Origin: Amphritea atlantica
Lineage (GTDB): Bacteria; Pseudomonadota; Gammaproteobacteria; Pseudomonadales; Balneatricaceae
Length of the DNA stretch: 64,000 nt
Reading direction: 5' to 3'
Assembly (NCBI RefSeq): GCF_018860855.1
Contig: NZ_JAHKQE010000014.1
Location: 1-64,000, forward strand
Positions 12,145-20,358 of the stretch are shown here, piece by piece. Numbering within the stretch: the stretch's first letter is position 1; every line of letters begins with the position of its first letter. The notes under the pieces were generated by a model. The model was not told where the DNA came from. It did not search any database and saw nothing but the letters and a program-made list of their open reading frames with translations. A program made the translations under genes and the position numbers.

Positions 12145-13671
12145 TCAATTAAAATAAATTTTTGATGAGATTTTATTTTTTATAATTTTTCGCCATCTTT
12201 CATCCAACCCAATACTATACATAGCAGCGGTAATAAAAATAACAGAAAAACAAGAAAAACAAAAAACTTCAAAAAAACCATTTCCGCTATATCCCCCTAT
12301 CGTGAACAGAAAAAAAGAAGTAAAAAAAATCATATATAAAATAGGAATAACAGCCTTCCTAATATACAAAAAAACAGGAAATTCTATCAACATTCGCAAG
12401 AGATAAAGCCTTACAAAAAACATCACACAATTAGCAATTATAGCAATAACAAAAACACTATACGCAGGCAATCCAAAACCAACAGCGATCCATGACGAAA
12501 AGAATAGAACCAATTGAATCGAGCCCATTATAAGCTCATAAGCTTGCATTTTACCAGGAGCTCTTGCAGCTGTTGTCAGAGGTAAACTAACTGCAAGTAT
12601 TAATGCTTCTATTAATGAAAGTTGTGCAAAAATAATGGTATTTACAGGAACATTTGTAAGCCAAAAACCGAGAATACTTTCCATTTTAATAAGCATTGGC
12701 AGCGCAAAAACCCACAAAAGAAAAAAAGTAATTTTTGAACCACCAATAATTAACTCAAACATTTCCTCTTGCTTTTCTGCCGCATAATTTTTAATTATCG
12801 GTGGATATAAGCTTGTATTAAAACTCGCTGCAAACATATTCACACTATTAGAAATTTGTACGGAAAGAGTTCTAGCTGCAACAACCGCTGGACTGTAGTT
12901 TTGATTCAAAAGCAAAGTAATTGCATGAGTTCTTGCTGCATTCGTTATCTGACCAAAAACAGTCCAGCCAGTAAAACCTATAATTTCTCTCAATAAGGAA
13001 GAATCCCAGTAGATTTTTCTTAACTGACACTCGTCATATCGGTATAGACAAACCCCAATATAAATCATTGCATTGACAACACCCACACATAGCACTAAAA
13101 GCCCGTATAGTTCGAGCTTGTCCCAAGTAATGTATTGCAGCAAGAACACAACACCCAGCTTCATAAAAGCTTCAAGGATAGATATGTAAGCATAAAGTTT
13201 CATATCTTCGTGGGCCATAATAATAGCCATAAAGGGTGTAGTGAACACACTCACTAAGAATGTCAGTGTCGCGTAATGGTATAGTGTTTTTGCTGCCTCA
13301 AACCGACCATCAGGCACCGCTAGTTGGGTATTTACAAACCAGAGACCAACCGTTTGTAAAATAGCAAAGGCAATTAATGCTACTGCACTGTAAAGTGCAA
13401 GGTTGACGGAAAAGGTTTTGTTTAGTCGATCTTGATTTTGTTCGCCTAATGCAAATGAAAAAAAGCGCTGCGTTGCTTGTGCCAATGAGCCAGGCAAGAA
13501 AGCACTCAAAGCAACTAAGCCAGCCACAGCACCATAGACACCATAGTCGTCAACCCCCAATTCATCAAGGATAACTCGAATGGTGTACAAGCTAACAAAT
13601 AATATTAACAACTGACGAAAGTAAAGCATCAGAGTGTTTTTCGCTATTCGTTTATTTAATTCTGGTGACAT
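12145..13671 (-). CDS. Wzx-type oligosaccharide flippase
   Basis: A 508-residue polytopic membrane protein with about twelve to fourteen hydrophobic segments, beginning NKRIAKNTLMLYFRQLLIL and containing VDDYGVYGAVAGLVAL, the standard opening of the MATE/MOP-superfamily polysaccharide flippases. Wzx moves undecaprenyl-PP-linked repeat units across the inner membrane. Its presence implies a Wzy-type pathway in this block, yet no Wzy polymerase was recognised. It is the first gene of the leftward transcript, with a 365-bp divergent spacer upstream. Confidence 0.9.
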   Translation of the reverse strand: MSPELNKRIAKNTLMLYFRQLLILFVSLYTIRVILDELGVDDYGVYGAVAGLVALSAFLPGSLAQATQRFFSFALGEQNQDRLNKTFSVNLALYSAVALIAFAILQTVGLWFVNTQLAVPDGRFEAAKTLYHYATLTFLVSVFTTPFMAIIMAHEDMKLYAYISILEAFMKLGVVFLLQYITWDKLELYGLLVLCVGVVNAMIYIGVCLYRYDECQLRKIYWDSSLLREIIGFTGWTVFGQITNAARTHAITLLLNQNYSPAVVAARTLSVQISNSVNMFAASFNTSLYPPIIKNYAAEKQEEMFELIIGGSKITFFLLWVFALPMLIKMESILGFWLTNVPVNTIIFAQLSLIEALILAVSLPLTTAARAPGKMQAYELIMGSIQLVLFFSSWIAVGFGLPAYSVFVIAIIANCVMFFVRLYLLRMLIEFPVFLYIRKAVIPILYMIFFTSFFLFTIGGYSGNGFFEVFCFSCFSVIFITAAMYSIGLDERWRKIIKNKISSKIYFN

Positions 13672-14036
13672 GTAAGCTCGGACTTTGAGTTTTCTTTATT
13701 TTGTCTTTGACTAATTATAACATTGAAGCGGGAGTCGATATAGGTAACAATAGTTTATTTTTGATGATGAGATTGAGTTGTCTGAGTATGTTTTATATTT
13801 TTGCGGCTAGTTTTTGGGTAGTAACTTATATTTTTATGGGTTGATAATGGAAATTGGCAGTATTTTAGCTGTGGTTTATAGAAATGATATTTTGGTATGT
13901 GCTTAGAGTGATTATTAATTATATCTTTTTTGTAGATTGTAAGATGTAGTGTTTTTTAGTAGTGTTTTGGCTTCTGTGGTTAGTAGTGTGTTGATATATT
14001 ATTTTAAATAAAACTAGATGTAGCAAAGAGGAATGC
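13672..14036. other. Divergent A/T-rich intergenic region
   Basis: 365 bp between the leftward wzx and the rightward GT4 gene. It must hold promoters for both directions. I see no coding potential, no JUMPStart sequence and no clear repeat. The rightward gene has an AGAGGA ribosome site. Confidence 0.7.
13714..13719 (-). promoter_or_regulatory. Possible -10 box for the wzx transcript
   Basis: Reading leftward, a perfect TATAAT lies 43 bp before the wzx start. No good -35 hexamer is found at 16-18 bp, so this is a weak call in an A/T-rich spacer. Confidence 0.3.
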
Positions 14037-15152
14037 ATGAAAGTCGTTATTTTGGCAGGAGCGTCATCTATACATACCATTCGATGGGCTAATGGTTTGT
14101 CTGCAGCGGGCATTGATGTACATGTTATCTCTCAACATCCAGAGATAGAAGCATTGAATGAAAATGTTCATTTGCATCTGCTGCCTTTTCACGGTTATCT
14201 TGGTTATTTTACTATTGTTCCCCAAGTTAGGCGATTATTAAAAAAAATCAAACCTGATTTGCTCAATGTACATTATGCGAGTGGTTATGGTACAACGGCT
14301 CGTTTAGTCGGTTATTCGCCATGGTTACTCTCGGTCTGGGGAAGCGATGTTTATGATTTTCCTGAAAAAAGCTTTGTTCATAAATGGCTTGTGCGGAAGA
14401 ACCTTCTTAGTGCCGATGCTGTCGCATCGACGAGTAATTGTATGGCAGAACAGGTTCGAACGATTGTTCCTGAGTTAGGTGAAATTTCGATTACACCTTT
14501 TGGTGTGGATATGCAAAGCTATAAAGACAAGGAAGGCGCTTCATTTGTGAGTGAAAAGGCGGCTGGAGAGTTATGGGTCGGTACTGTAAAAGCTATGTCT
14601 CCAAAGTATGGTGTTGATACATTAATCAAAGCATTTGCTATTACCCGTCGACAATTAATGGAGGAAAATCCTAAGCTAGGTGCTTGTTTGCGTTTACGCT
14701 TGGTTGGGGGGGGAGAGCAAATAGATGTCCTTAAAAAGTTAACCGTCAGTGAAAAGGTCGCTGAGGTAACTTCATTCCTAGGACCGGTTCCGCATAGTAA
14801 GGTCCCTTCTGTATTATCAGACTTGGATATTTATGTTGCGTTGAGTCGGGCTGATAGTGAAAGCTTTGGTGTTGCAGTTATAGAGGCTGGGGCGGCTGGG
14901 TGTCCTGTCGTTGTTTCTAATGCTGGAGGGCTACCCGAAGTTACATTGGATGGGGTTACTGGGTTTGTCGTGCCGCGTGAAAATCCTACTGCTGCTGCAG
15001 ACGCTATATATAAATTGGTTCTGGATTTTAATTTGCGTGTTAAAATGGGCAGGGCGGGGGCGAGTCATGTTGCTGAAAATTATGATTGGCAGACTTGTGT
15101 AGAGATAATGAAAAGCCTATATAGTAAAGTAATAAAAGAGTCTAAGGTGTAG
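14037..15152 (+). CDS. Glycosyltransferase family 4
   Basis: A 371-residue GT-B enzyme. The N-terminal acceptor domain begins MKVVILAGASSIHTIRWANG; the C-terminal donor domain carries ISITPFGVD, the phosphate-binding region VGTVKAMSPKYGVDTLI, and the E-x7-E motif ESFGVAVIEAGAAG. It probably adds a sugar to the lipid-linked repeat unit in the cytoplasm. An 8-G run at 14706-14713 encodes part of LVGGGEQ and could be slippage-prone. The start is well supported by AGAGGA. Confidence 0.92.
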   Translation: MKVVILAGASSIHTIRWANGLSAAGIDVHVISQHPEIEALNENVHLHLLPFHGYLGYFTIVPQVRRLLKKIKPDLLNVHYASGYGTTARLVGYSPWLLSVWGSDVYDFPEKSFVHKWLVRKNLLSADAVASTSNCMAEQVRTIVPELGEISITPFGVDMQSYKDKEGASFVSEKAAGELWVGTVKAMSPKYGVDTLIKAFAITRRQLMEENPKLGACLRLRLVGGGEQIDVLKKLTVSEKVAEVTSFLGPVPHSKVPSVLSDLDIYVALSRADSESFGVAVIEAGAAGCPVVVSNAGGLPEVTLDGVTGFVVPRENPTAAADAIYKLVLDFNLRVKMGRAGASHVAENYDWQTCVEIMKSLYSKVIKESKV

Positions 15153-15191
15153 TTTTTTGTTATGTAATTATCAGCTAGGAGTGTTGTTTTT

Positions 15192-15965
15192 ATGCCGACT
15201 GTTTCTATAATTACTCCTATGTATGATTGTGAAAGATATGTTTCTTTATGTATAGAGTCTGTTTTGAAGCAAACTTTTTATGATTGGGAGTTGTTGGTAG
15301 TTGATGACTGCTCTACGGATGCTAGTTATCAAATTGTAAAAAGTTTTTCTGATCATAGGATTAAGCTTTTTAAGCTAGACGAAAATTCAGGGGCTGCAGT
15401 TGCTAGGAATTATGCAATTAGAAAAGCATCAGGGCGTTTTATTGCTTTTCTTGATAGTGATGATTTATGGTTGCCATGTAAGCTTGAGAAACATATAAAC
15501 TTTATGCTAAAAAAATCTATTGCTTTCAGTTATAGTTCTTATTATAAAATAAATGATAATGGTGATATGTTAACTGAAATTTCGGTTCCTTTGTCGGTTT
15601 GCTATTCTCAGTTGCTTAAAACTAATGTTATCGGCTGTTTGACAGCTGTTTATGATACAAAAGTATTTGGTAAAGTGGAAATGCCACAGATCCGTAAACG
15701 TCAGGACTTTGGGTTGTGGTTGAAGTTACTTAAGAGAACTGGTGAAGCTGTTGCGATTGACGAGTCCTTATCACTTTATCGCACAAGGGCTAACTCAATT
15801 TCTAATAATAAATTAGATGCTGCTAAATATACATGGCGTTTATATCGTGATGTTGAAAATTTACCCTTGTTAAAATGTGTTTATTATTTTTGTTTTTATG
15901 CTTTAGGTGGTTTTCTTCGATCTCGTTATCCTAAATTAGCTAAAGCTCTCGGTTTTTTTTGTTGA
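15192..15965 (+). CDS. Glycosyltransferase family 2
   Basis: A 257-residue GT-A glycosyltransferase starting MPTVSIITPMYDCERYV, with LLVVDDCSTDASYQIV and the metal-binding FLDSDDLWLP. The C-terminal part includes RKRQDFGLWLKLL, common in wbbD/waaE-like members. It ends in an 8-T run directly before the stop, with the stop overlapping the next gene's start (TGATG), so translation is probably coupled. Substrate unknown. Confidence 0.92.
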   Translation: MPTVSIITPMYDCERYVSLCIESVLKQTFYDWELLVVDDCSTDASYQIVKSFSDHRIKLFKLDENSGAAVARNYAIRKASGRFIAFLDSDDLWLPCKLEKHINFMLKKSIAFSYSSYYKINDNGDMLTEISVPLSVCYSQLLKTNVIGCLTAVYDTKVFGKVEMPQIRKRQDFGLWLKLLKRTGEAVAIDESLSLYRTRANSISNNKLDAAKYTWRLYRDVENLPLLKCVYYFCFYALGGFLRSRYPKLAKALGFFC

Positions 15966-16930
15966 TGATGGAAATGACTATTTTAAATACAAATATTTTT
16001 TTGACTGGTGCTAATGGTTTTGTTGGTCGAAAAATATATAACCTATTATCCGCTAGTCACAATGTTCATGTCTTGGGGTCGATAAGGTGTACAAATACAA
16101 GCCAAGGTTCGGAATTCGTTGAATGTGGTGATATAAATGCTGCTACTGGCTGGTCTAGGTTAATATCAGGATTTAATGTTGTTATTCATGCTGCTGCATT
16201 AGCTCATGTTAATTCAAAAGTTAATGTTAATTCCCTAGAGACATTTAAGTCTGTCAATGTTGATGGAACTCTCAATCTGGCCCGGCAAGCCGCTTCTGCT
16301 GGTGTTGAGCGTTTTATTTTTATTAGTTCTATCGGTGTTAACGGTAATCAGAATCAAGTTCCTTTCACTGCTGATGATGTCCCTGCACCTCAAGAGTCTT
16401 ATGCGCGATCTAAATATGAAGCAGAGTTGGGTCTAATCGCGCTGTCTAAAGAAACTGGTATGGAAGTTGTCATTATCCGACCTCCGTTGGTTTATGGGCC
16501 TAATGCACCGGGTAATTTTGGCAGGTTGGTTCGGCTAGTTGAAAAAGGAATCCCATTACCTCTTGGTGCCATCCATAACAAGCGTTCATTTGTGGCGCTT
16601 GATAACTTGGTGGATCTCATTGTGACTTGCATCGATCACCCTGCGGCGGCGAATCAGGTGTTTCTGGCGGGTGATGGCGAAGATCTTTCTACTTCTGAAC
16701 TGTTACGAGGCATCGCTACTGCGATGGGCAAGCCTTCACGGTTGTTGCCGGTTCCTGAAAGTTGGTTGCGTTTGGGTGCTAATTTACTGGGTAAAAGAGA
16801 AGTGGCTGATCGTTTATTAGGTTCTTTACAGGTCGATATCAGTAAAACACGTGATATGCTTGGTTGGAAGCCGCCCATCTCTGTTGATGAAGGACTGAGG
16901 CGGTGTTTCGATACGGAGCGTGATGGGTGA
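15965..16930 (+). CDS. NAD-dependent NDP-sugar epimerase/dehydratase (WbpV-like)
   Basis: An extended-SDR sugar enzyme of about 321 residues: the Rossmann motif is FLTGANGFVGRKIYN, catalytic Ser-Ser in FIFISSIGVNG, and the YxxxK motif in SYARSKYEAELGL. The substrate-domain segment RPPLVYGPNAPGNFGRL is typical of the UDP-sugar 4-epimerase/4-reductase group found next to PglC/WbpM-type genes. I choose the ATG at 15965, which overlaps the GT2 stop, over TTG codons 3-6 bp upstream. It overlaps the next gene by 4 bp (GTGA). It probably makes the substrate for the initiating transferase beside it. Confidence 0.9.
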   Translation: MMEMTILNTNIFLTGANGFVGRKIYNLLSASHNVHVLGSIRCTNTSQGSEFVECGDINAATGWSRLISGFNVVIHAAALAHVNSKVNVNSLETFKSVNVDGTLNLARQAASAGVERFIFISSIGVNGNQNQVPFTADDVPAPQESYARSKYEAELGLIALSKETGMEVVIIRPPLVYGPNAPGNFGRLVRLVEKGIPLPLGAIHNKRSFVALDNLVDLIVTCIDHPAAANQVFLAGDGEDLSTSELLRGIATAMGKPSRLLPVPESWLRLGANLLGKREVADRLLGSLQVDISKTRDMLGWKPPISVDEGLRRCFDTERDG

Positions 16931-17475
16931 TTCGTTTTCTCGATATTGTTTTTTCAATGATGGGGCTGATTGTTGGTTTTCCTTTGCTGTTGTTGTTGGC
17001 GCTGTTAGGGTTGTTGGATACAGGCTCTCCTCTGTTTCTTCAACAGCGAGTGGGGCGCGATAAGCAGCCTTTCACATTGGTAAAGTTTCGTACAATGAAA
17101 TTGGATACCCAATCTGTTGCCACCCACCTTGCTAATCGGACTTCAATTACCCGTTATGGCCATTTTTTACGTCGGACTAAACTGGATGAGCTTCCTCAGC
17201 TGTGGAATGTGCTGAAAGGTGATATGAGTCTTGTGGGGCCGCGGCCAGGATTATTTAATCAACAGGCACTTACCTCGGCTAGGGATAAATTGGGTATCTA
17301 TGATGTTCGCCCGGGAATAACCGGTTTAGCACAAATTAATGAGATTGATATGTCGACACCTGAGCGGTTAGCAGAATGGGATGCTCGTATGATTAGCACA
17401 TTATCTCTCAAAAATTATTTTCACTACCTCCTATTAACGGTGGTAGGGCACGGCTCAGGTGATCGAGTCCGATGA
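16927..17475 (+). CDS. Initiating sugar-phosphate transferase (PglC/WcaJ family)
   Basis: A 182-residue monotopic phosphoglycosyl transferase. An N-terminal re-entrant hydrophobic helix (IVFSMMGLIVGFPLLLLLAL) is followed by the hallmark motifs LFLQQRVGRD, LVKFRTMK, RTKLDELPQLWNVLKGDM, SLVGPRP and RPGITGLAQI. It transfers a sugar-1-phosphate from a UDP-sugar to undecaprenyl phosphate, the first step of a lipid-linked glycan. The start is GTG at 16927, overlapping the epimerase stop. The short, single-helix form is the PglC type. Confidence 0.93.
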   Translation: MIRFLDIVFSMMGLIVGFPLLLLLALLGLLDTGSPLFLQQRVGRDKQPFTLVKFRTMKLDTQSVATHLANRTSITRYGHFLRRTKLDELPQLWNVLKGDMSLVGPRPGLFNQQALTSARDKLGIYDVRPGITGLAQINEIDMSTPERLAEWDARMISTLSLKNYFHYLLLTVVGHGSGDRVR

Positions 17476-17497
17476 TTTCACAATTTAGGGACTAATT

Positions 17498-19405
17498 GTG
17501 CTGCAACTATTGCTTAACTCTACCCGCAAACAAAAAAAAGCGGTGTTTGTTCTTTTTGATTTACTAGTGCTACCGGTTTGTTGCTGGTTTAGCTATGCCT
17601 TACGTTATGGTGATTGGACTGCCGTCAATTTTGTTCACTGGCCTGCGTATCTTCTAGCGCCGGTGATCGCGATTCCTATCTTTGTCAAAATGGGCATGTA
17701 TCGGGCCATCATCCGTTATATTGGTTATCGAGCCCAGTGGACAGTTATCAAAGCGGTATCGTTGTCGGTGCTGATTTGGGCGGTGGCCGTGTATATGCTG
17801 GCGCTGGATTATAATACCCCCCGATCGGTTATTTTGATTTTTGGCTTGGTCGCTGTGCTGGTCATTGGCGGTAGCCGGATGTTTGCTCGGTGGATTATTC
17901 TTCATCAGTTTCCCGGTGGTGATAGTAAAGCGCAGAAGCATGCCGATCGTGTACTTATTTATGGTGCAGGTTCGGCAGGCAGGCAACTAGCGACGGCACT
18001 TGGTGAGTCGGGTGAGTTTTCGGCAATCGCCTTTGTAGATGATGATAAAACTCTTCGTGGCATGGATATTAATGACCTGCGAGTCTATCAGCCTGATGAA
18101 ATTGCTGGGCTTATTGAACGTTATGATATTGATTCAGTTTTACTGGCGATTCCCTCTGTTTCCCGCTTGCGGCGAAAAGCAATAGTTGATTCTCTTAGCA
18201 TCTTCAATCTGCGAGTGCTAACACTGCCTGCTTTATCGGATATTGCCGGTGGTAAGGTGAGTATGAGCGATGTGCGCGAAGTGGATATTGCCGATCTCCT
18301 TGGTCGTGAAGAGGTGCAACCAGATAAAGCATTGTTAAGCGCCTGTATCTTGGGTCAGAACGTGTTGGTAACGGGTGCTGGCGGATCGATCGGCTCTGAA
18401 TTATGTCGTCAGATTGTTAATCAGCGCCCTTCGACATTAATTCTCTATGAGCAATCAGAATTCGGGCTTTACAGCATTGAGCAGGAATTAAAGCAACTAT
18501 CTCTTGAAGGTGTTGATGTGATTCCTGTGTTGGGTTCAGTGCTGGATTTTCCCTACCTTGAACGTGTTCTCCGCCAGTACCATGTGAATACGATCTATCA
18601 TGCGGCGGCTTATAAACATGTGCCATTGGTTGAAGCCAACATGATTGCAGGGGTGCGTAACAACCTGATGGGTACTTGGAATACTGCTGAAGCGGCTATT
18701 GCTTGTGGTGTTAAAAACTTTGTTCTCATTTCTACCGACAAAGCAGTACGTCCAACCAATGTCATGGGTGCTAGTAAACGGTTTGCTGAGCTGGTATTAC
18801 AGGCTCTCAGTCAGCGAGAGAAGAACCGCGGCATTCGCTTTGCCATGGTCCGCTTTGGCAATGTGTTAGGGTCTTCTGGCTCTGTAATTCCATTGTTTCG
18901 TCGACAGATTAGAGAGGGCGGCCCTGTCACTGTTACTCACCCAGAGATTACCCGTTATTTTATGACCATTCCTGAAGCTTCTTCGCTGGTAATTCAAGCT
19001 GGATCGATGGGTTCTTCCGGTGATGTGTTTGTTTTGGATATGGGTAAGCCTGTAAAGATTAAAACGCTAGCTAAGCAGATGATTAACCTGACAGGGCTAT
19101 CAGTTAAAGATATCAACCATCCTGACGGTGATATAGAAATTAGTTATACCGGTCTGCGTGATGGCGAGAAGCTCTATGAAGAGTTGTTAATCGGCAGTAA
19201 CGTGCAAGCGACGGATCACCCAATGATTATGCGTGCAGGTGAAGCGATGCTTGAATGGGATGAGCTTAAGCCGATTCTTGATCAGATGATCGAGGCCTTA
19301 AACCGTTACGATTACATTAAGGTGCGTCAGTTGCTGCTGGAAGCTGTTGATGGTTATGATCCTCATCATGAGATCGTCGATCCCATGTATTCCTCCATCA
19401 CATAA
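17498..19405 (+). CDS. UDP-GlcNAc 4,6-dehydratase-like polysaccharide protein (WbpM/CapD family)
   Basis: A 635-residue inner-membrane enzyme of the WbpM/FlaA1 class, which makes 4-keto-6-deoxy UDP-sugars. About four transmembrane helices occupy residues 15-125. A first Rossmann-like domain (VLIYGAGSAGRQLATAL, near 150) precedes the catalytic SDR domain (VLVTGAGGSIGSELCRQI, near 290). Catalytic region: STDKAVRPTNVMGASKR. The length is normal. It is the last gene of the O-antigen-like block, and its product likely feeds the adjacent epimerase and PglC-type transferase. Confidence 0.94.
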   Translation: MLQLLLNSTRKQKKAVFVLFDLLVLPVCCWFSYALRYGDWTAVNFVHWPAYLLAPVIAIPIFVKMGMYRAIIRYIGYRAQWTVIKAVSLSVLIWAVAVYMLALDYNTPRSVILIFGLVAVLVIGGSRMFARWIILHQFPGGDSKAQKHADRVLIYGAGSAGRQLATALGESGEFSAIAFVDDDKTLRGMDINDLRVYQPDEIAGLIERYDIDSVLLAIPSVSRLRRKAIVDSLSIFNLRVLTLPALSDIAGGKVSMSDVREVDIADLLGREEVQPDKALLSACILGQNVLVTGAGGSIGSELCRQIVNQRPSTLILYEQSEFGLYSIEQELKQLSLEGVDVIPVLGSVLDFPYLERVLRQYHVNTIYHAAAYKHVPLVEANMIAGVRNNLMGTWNTAEAAIACGVKNFVLISTDKAVRPTNVMGASKRFAELVLQALSQREKNRGIRFAMVRFGNVLGSSGSVIPLFRRQIREGGPVTVTHPEITRYFMTIPEASSLVIQAGSMGSSGDVFVLDMGKPVKIKTLAKQMINLTGLSVKDINHPDGDIEISYTGLRDGEKLYEELLIGSNVQATDHPMIMRAGEAMLEWDELKPILDQMIEALNRYDYIKVRQLLLEAVDGYDPHHEIVDPMYSSIT

Positions 19406-19410
19406 TCTTT

Positions 19411-19479
19411 CGTAGGGTGCTAGTGAGCTTGGCCGGGTATTGCATTATTGGTGCAGTTCGTCCCTCACTGCACCCTACG
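19411..19479. repeat. Palindromic element with 10-bp perfect termini
   Basis: cgtagggtgc at 19411-19420 is the exact reverse complement of gcaccctacg at 19470-19479, and the pairing extends inward (tagtgag with ctcact) with one base missing. The right arm, 19450-19479, resembles the 59-bp unit found near tsaD. It may form a stable hairpin and could end transcription after the WbpM-like gene. Confidence 0.85.
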
Positions 19480-19559
19480 TATCTAAGCATGGCTCTAAAC
19501 TCCCTAGGAGTCGCCTTTAGTAGCGATATTGCAGCCGGATAAAATAGCGTGACTGGTAG

Positions 19560-19586
19560 GGTGCAAGTGAACTTGCGAACTGCACC
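19560..19586. repeat. Second hairpin element of the same family
   Basis: Outer arms ggtgca/tgcacc enclose inner arms gcaagt/acttgc with a two-base loop. The preceding tagggtgc matches the arm of the first element. It looks like a degenerate copy of the same dispersed repeat. Confidence 0.65.
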
Positions 19587-19677
19587 ATTTGGTTATTGCA
19601 TTACTGTTTGGGATTTGTTTTTATAGAGCCGGAGTTGTTGGTGCGCATAACTATTGATCAAGATCGACAATAACAAT

Positions 19678-19710
19678 GGTGCGGTACATTCTTCATCAAC
19701 ATTCTACGTA
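19678..19710. repeat. Third repeat fragment, related to the tsaD-proximal array
   Basis: Over 31 positions (19679-19709 region) it matches the 59-bp array unit core (ggtgcggttcattcttca...) at about 24 positions by eye. Degenerate single copy. Confidence 0.6.
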
Positions 19711-19874
19711 AAATGGAGCTTAGTTGGCATTTTAGCACTAGATTGGTGTTTGATTTCTCTCTGCAAAGGGTGGCTCGATTTTTTCCTTTTATGTCAACAT
19801 AATGGGTATCAAAGAGACCTTCTTACGGGTGTTATTTTATGACTGCTGTATTAGAATATATAGAACTTTAAGTA

Positions 19875-20309
19875 ATGATCATCGTAGGGAGTCGCGAAGT
19901 GCGAACAATCAAGGATAGTCGGGTTCAGTCTTTAGCTTGTCGCATGATTCATAGTACAGCTAAGAGCATAGTTGTAATGTTTGCCGTTGTTGCTATGGTC
20001 GCATGTTCGCCTATCCAGAAAAAAGCAGAGTATTCTCTATTTTCCCCTTCTGAAAACCAACTCATATCAATAGATGTTTCTGAATTTCTTAACCATTCAG
20101 CACCCAGTAGTTCAGCCTTTTTCGCAGAGACTCTTTGGGGGCAGGATGTCACCGTTTTTGCTGAAGCACCTTATTTTTCAGCCAGTGGCGCTAAGTGTCG
20201 TCAGCTAGTAATTGGTAGCACGGCAAGTAAGCAAACTGGGTTGGCGTGTACTCATAATAATCAAGATTGGTATAAAGCACGCGTTCTTAGTGTTGTCGCT
20301 ACGCAGTAA
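19875..20309 (+). CDS. Small putative lipoprotein at head of capsule block
   Basis: Up to 144 residues. A hydrophobic stretch (SIVVMFAVVAMVAC) ends in a lipobox-like VAC, so the mature protein is probably a lipoprotein starting at that Cys. The C-terminal part (PYFSASGAKCRQLVI) resembles the tail of outer-membrane surface antigens of the 17-kDa type. A GTG at 19899 with AGGGAG seven bases upstream is a better start than the ATG at 19875. It precedes the kpsD-like exporter by 49 bp and may assist export or assembly. No family is assigned with confidence. Confidence 0.6.
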   Translation: MIIVGSREVRTIKDSRVQSLACRMIHSTAKSIVVMFAVVAMVACSPIQKKAEYSLFSPSENQLISIDVSEFLNHSAPSSSAFFAETLWGQDVTVFAEAPYFSASGAKCRQLVIGSTASKQTGLACTHNNQDWYKARVLSVVATQ

Positions 20310-20358
20310 TTGGTTCTTTTTTAGCTAGGCTTTAATATCATCAGAATAGTGAAATAAT

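Larger units (their letters stand above)
19406..19874. other. Intergenic region with dispersed palindromic repeats
   Basis: 469 bp separating the O-antigen-like block from the capsule block. It contains at least three repeat-like elements (19411-19479, 19560-19586, 19678-19710) and no convincing gene. The small open frames here lack ribosome sites and recognisable content. Confidence 0.75.

Noticed and set aside
17866-17876. ops/JUMPStart-like ggcggtagc
   Set aside because: It lies within the WbpM-like coding sequence, lacks the final part of the ops consensus and is not in a leader region.
19654-19842. 62-codon frame in the repeat-bearing spacer
   Set aside because: It begins within repeat-derived sequence, has no ribosome site and no family resemblance.
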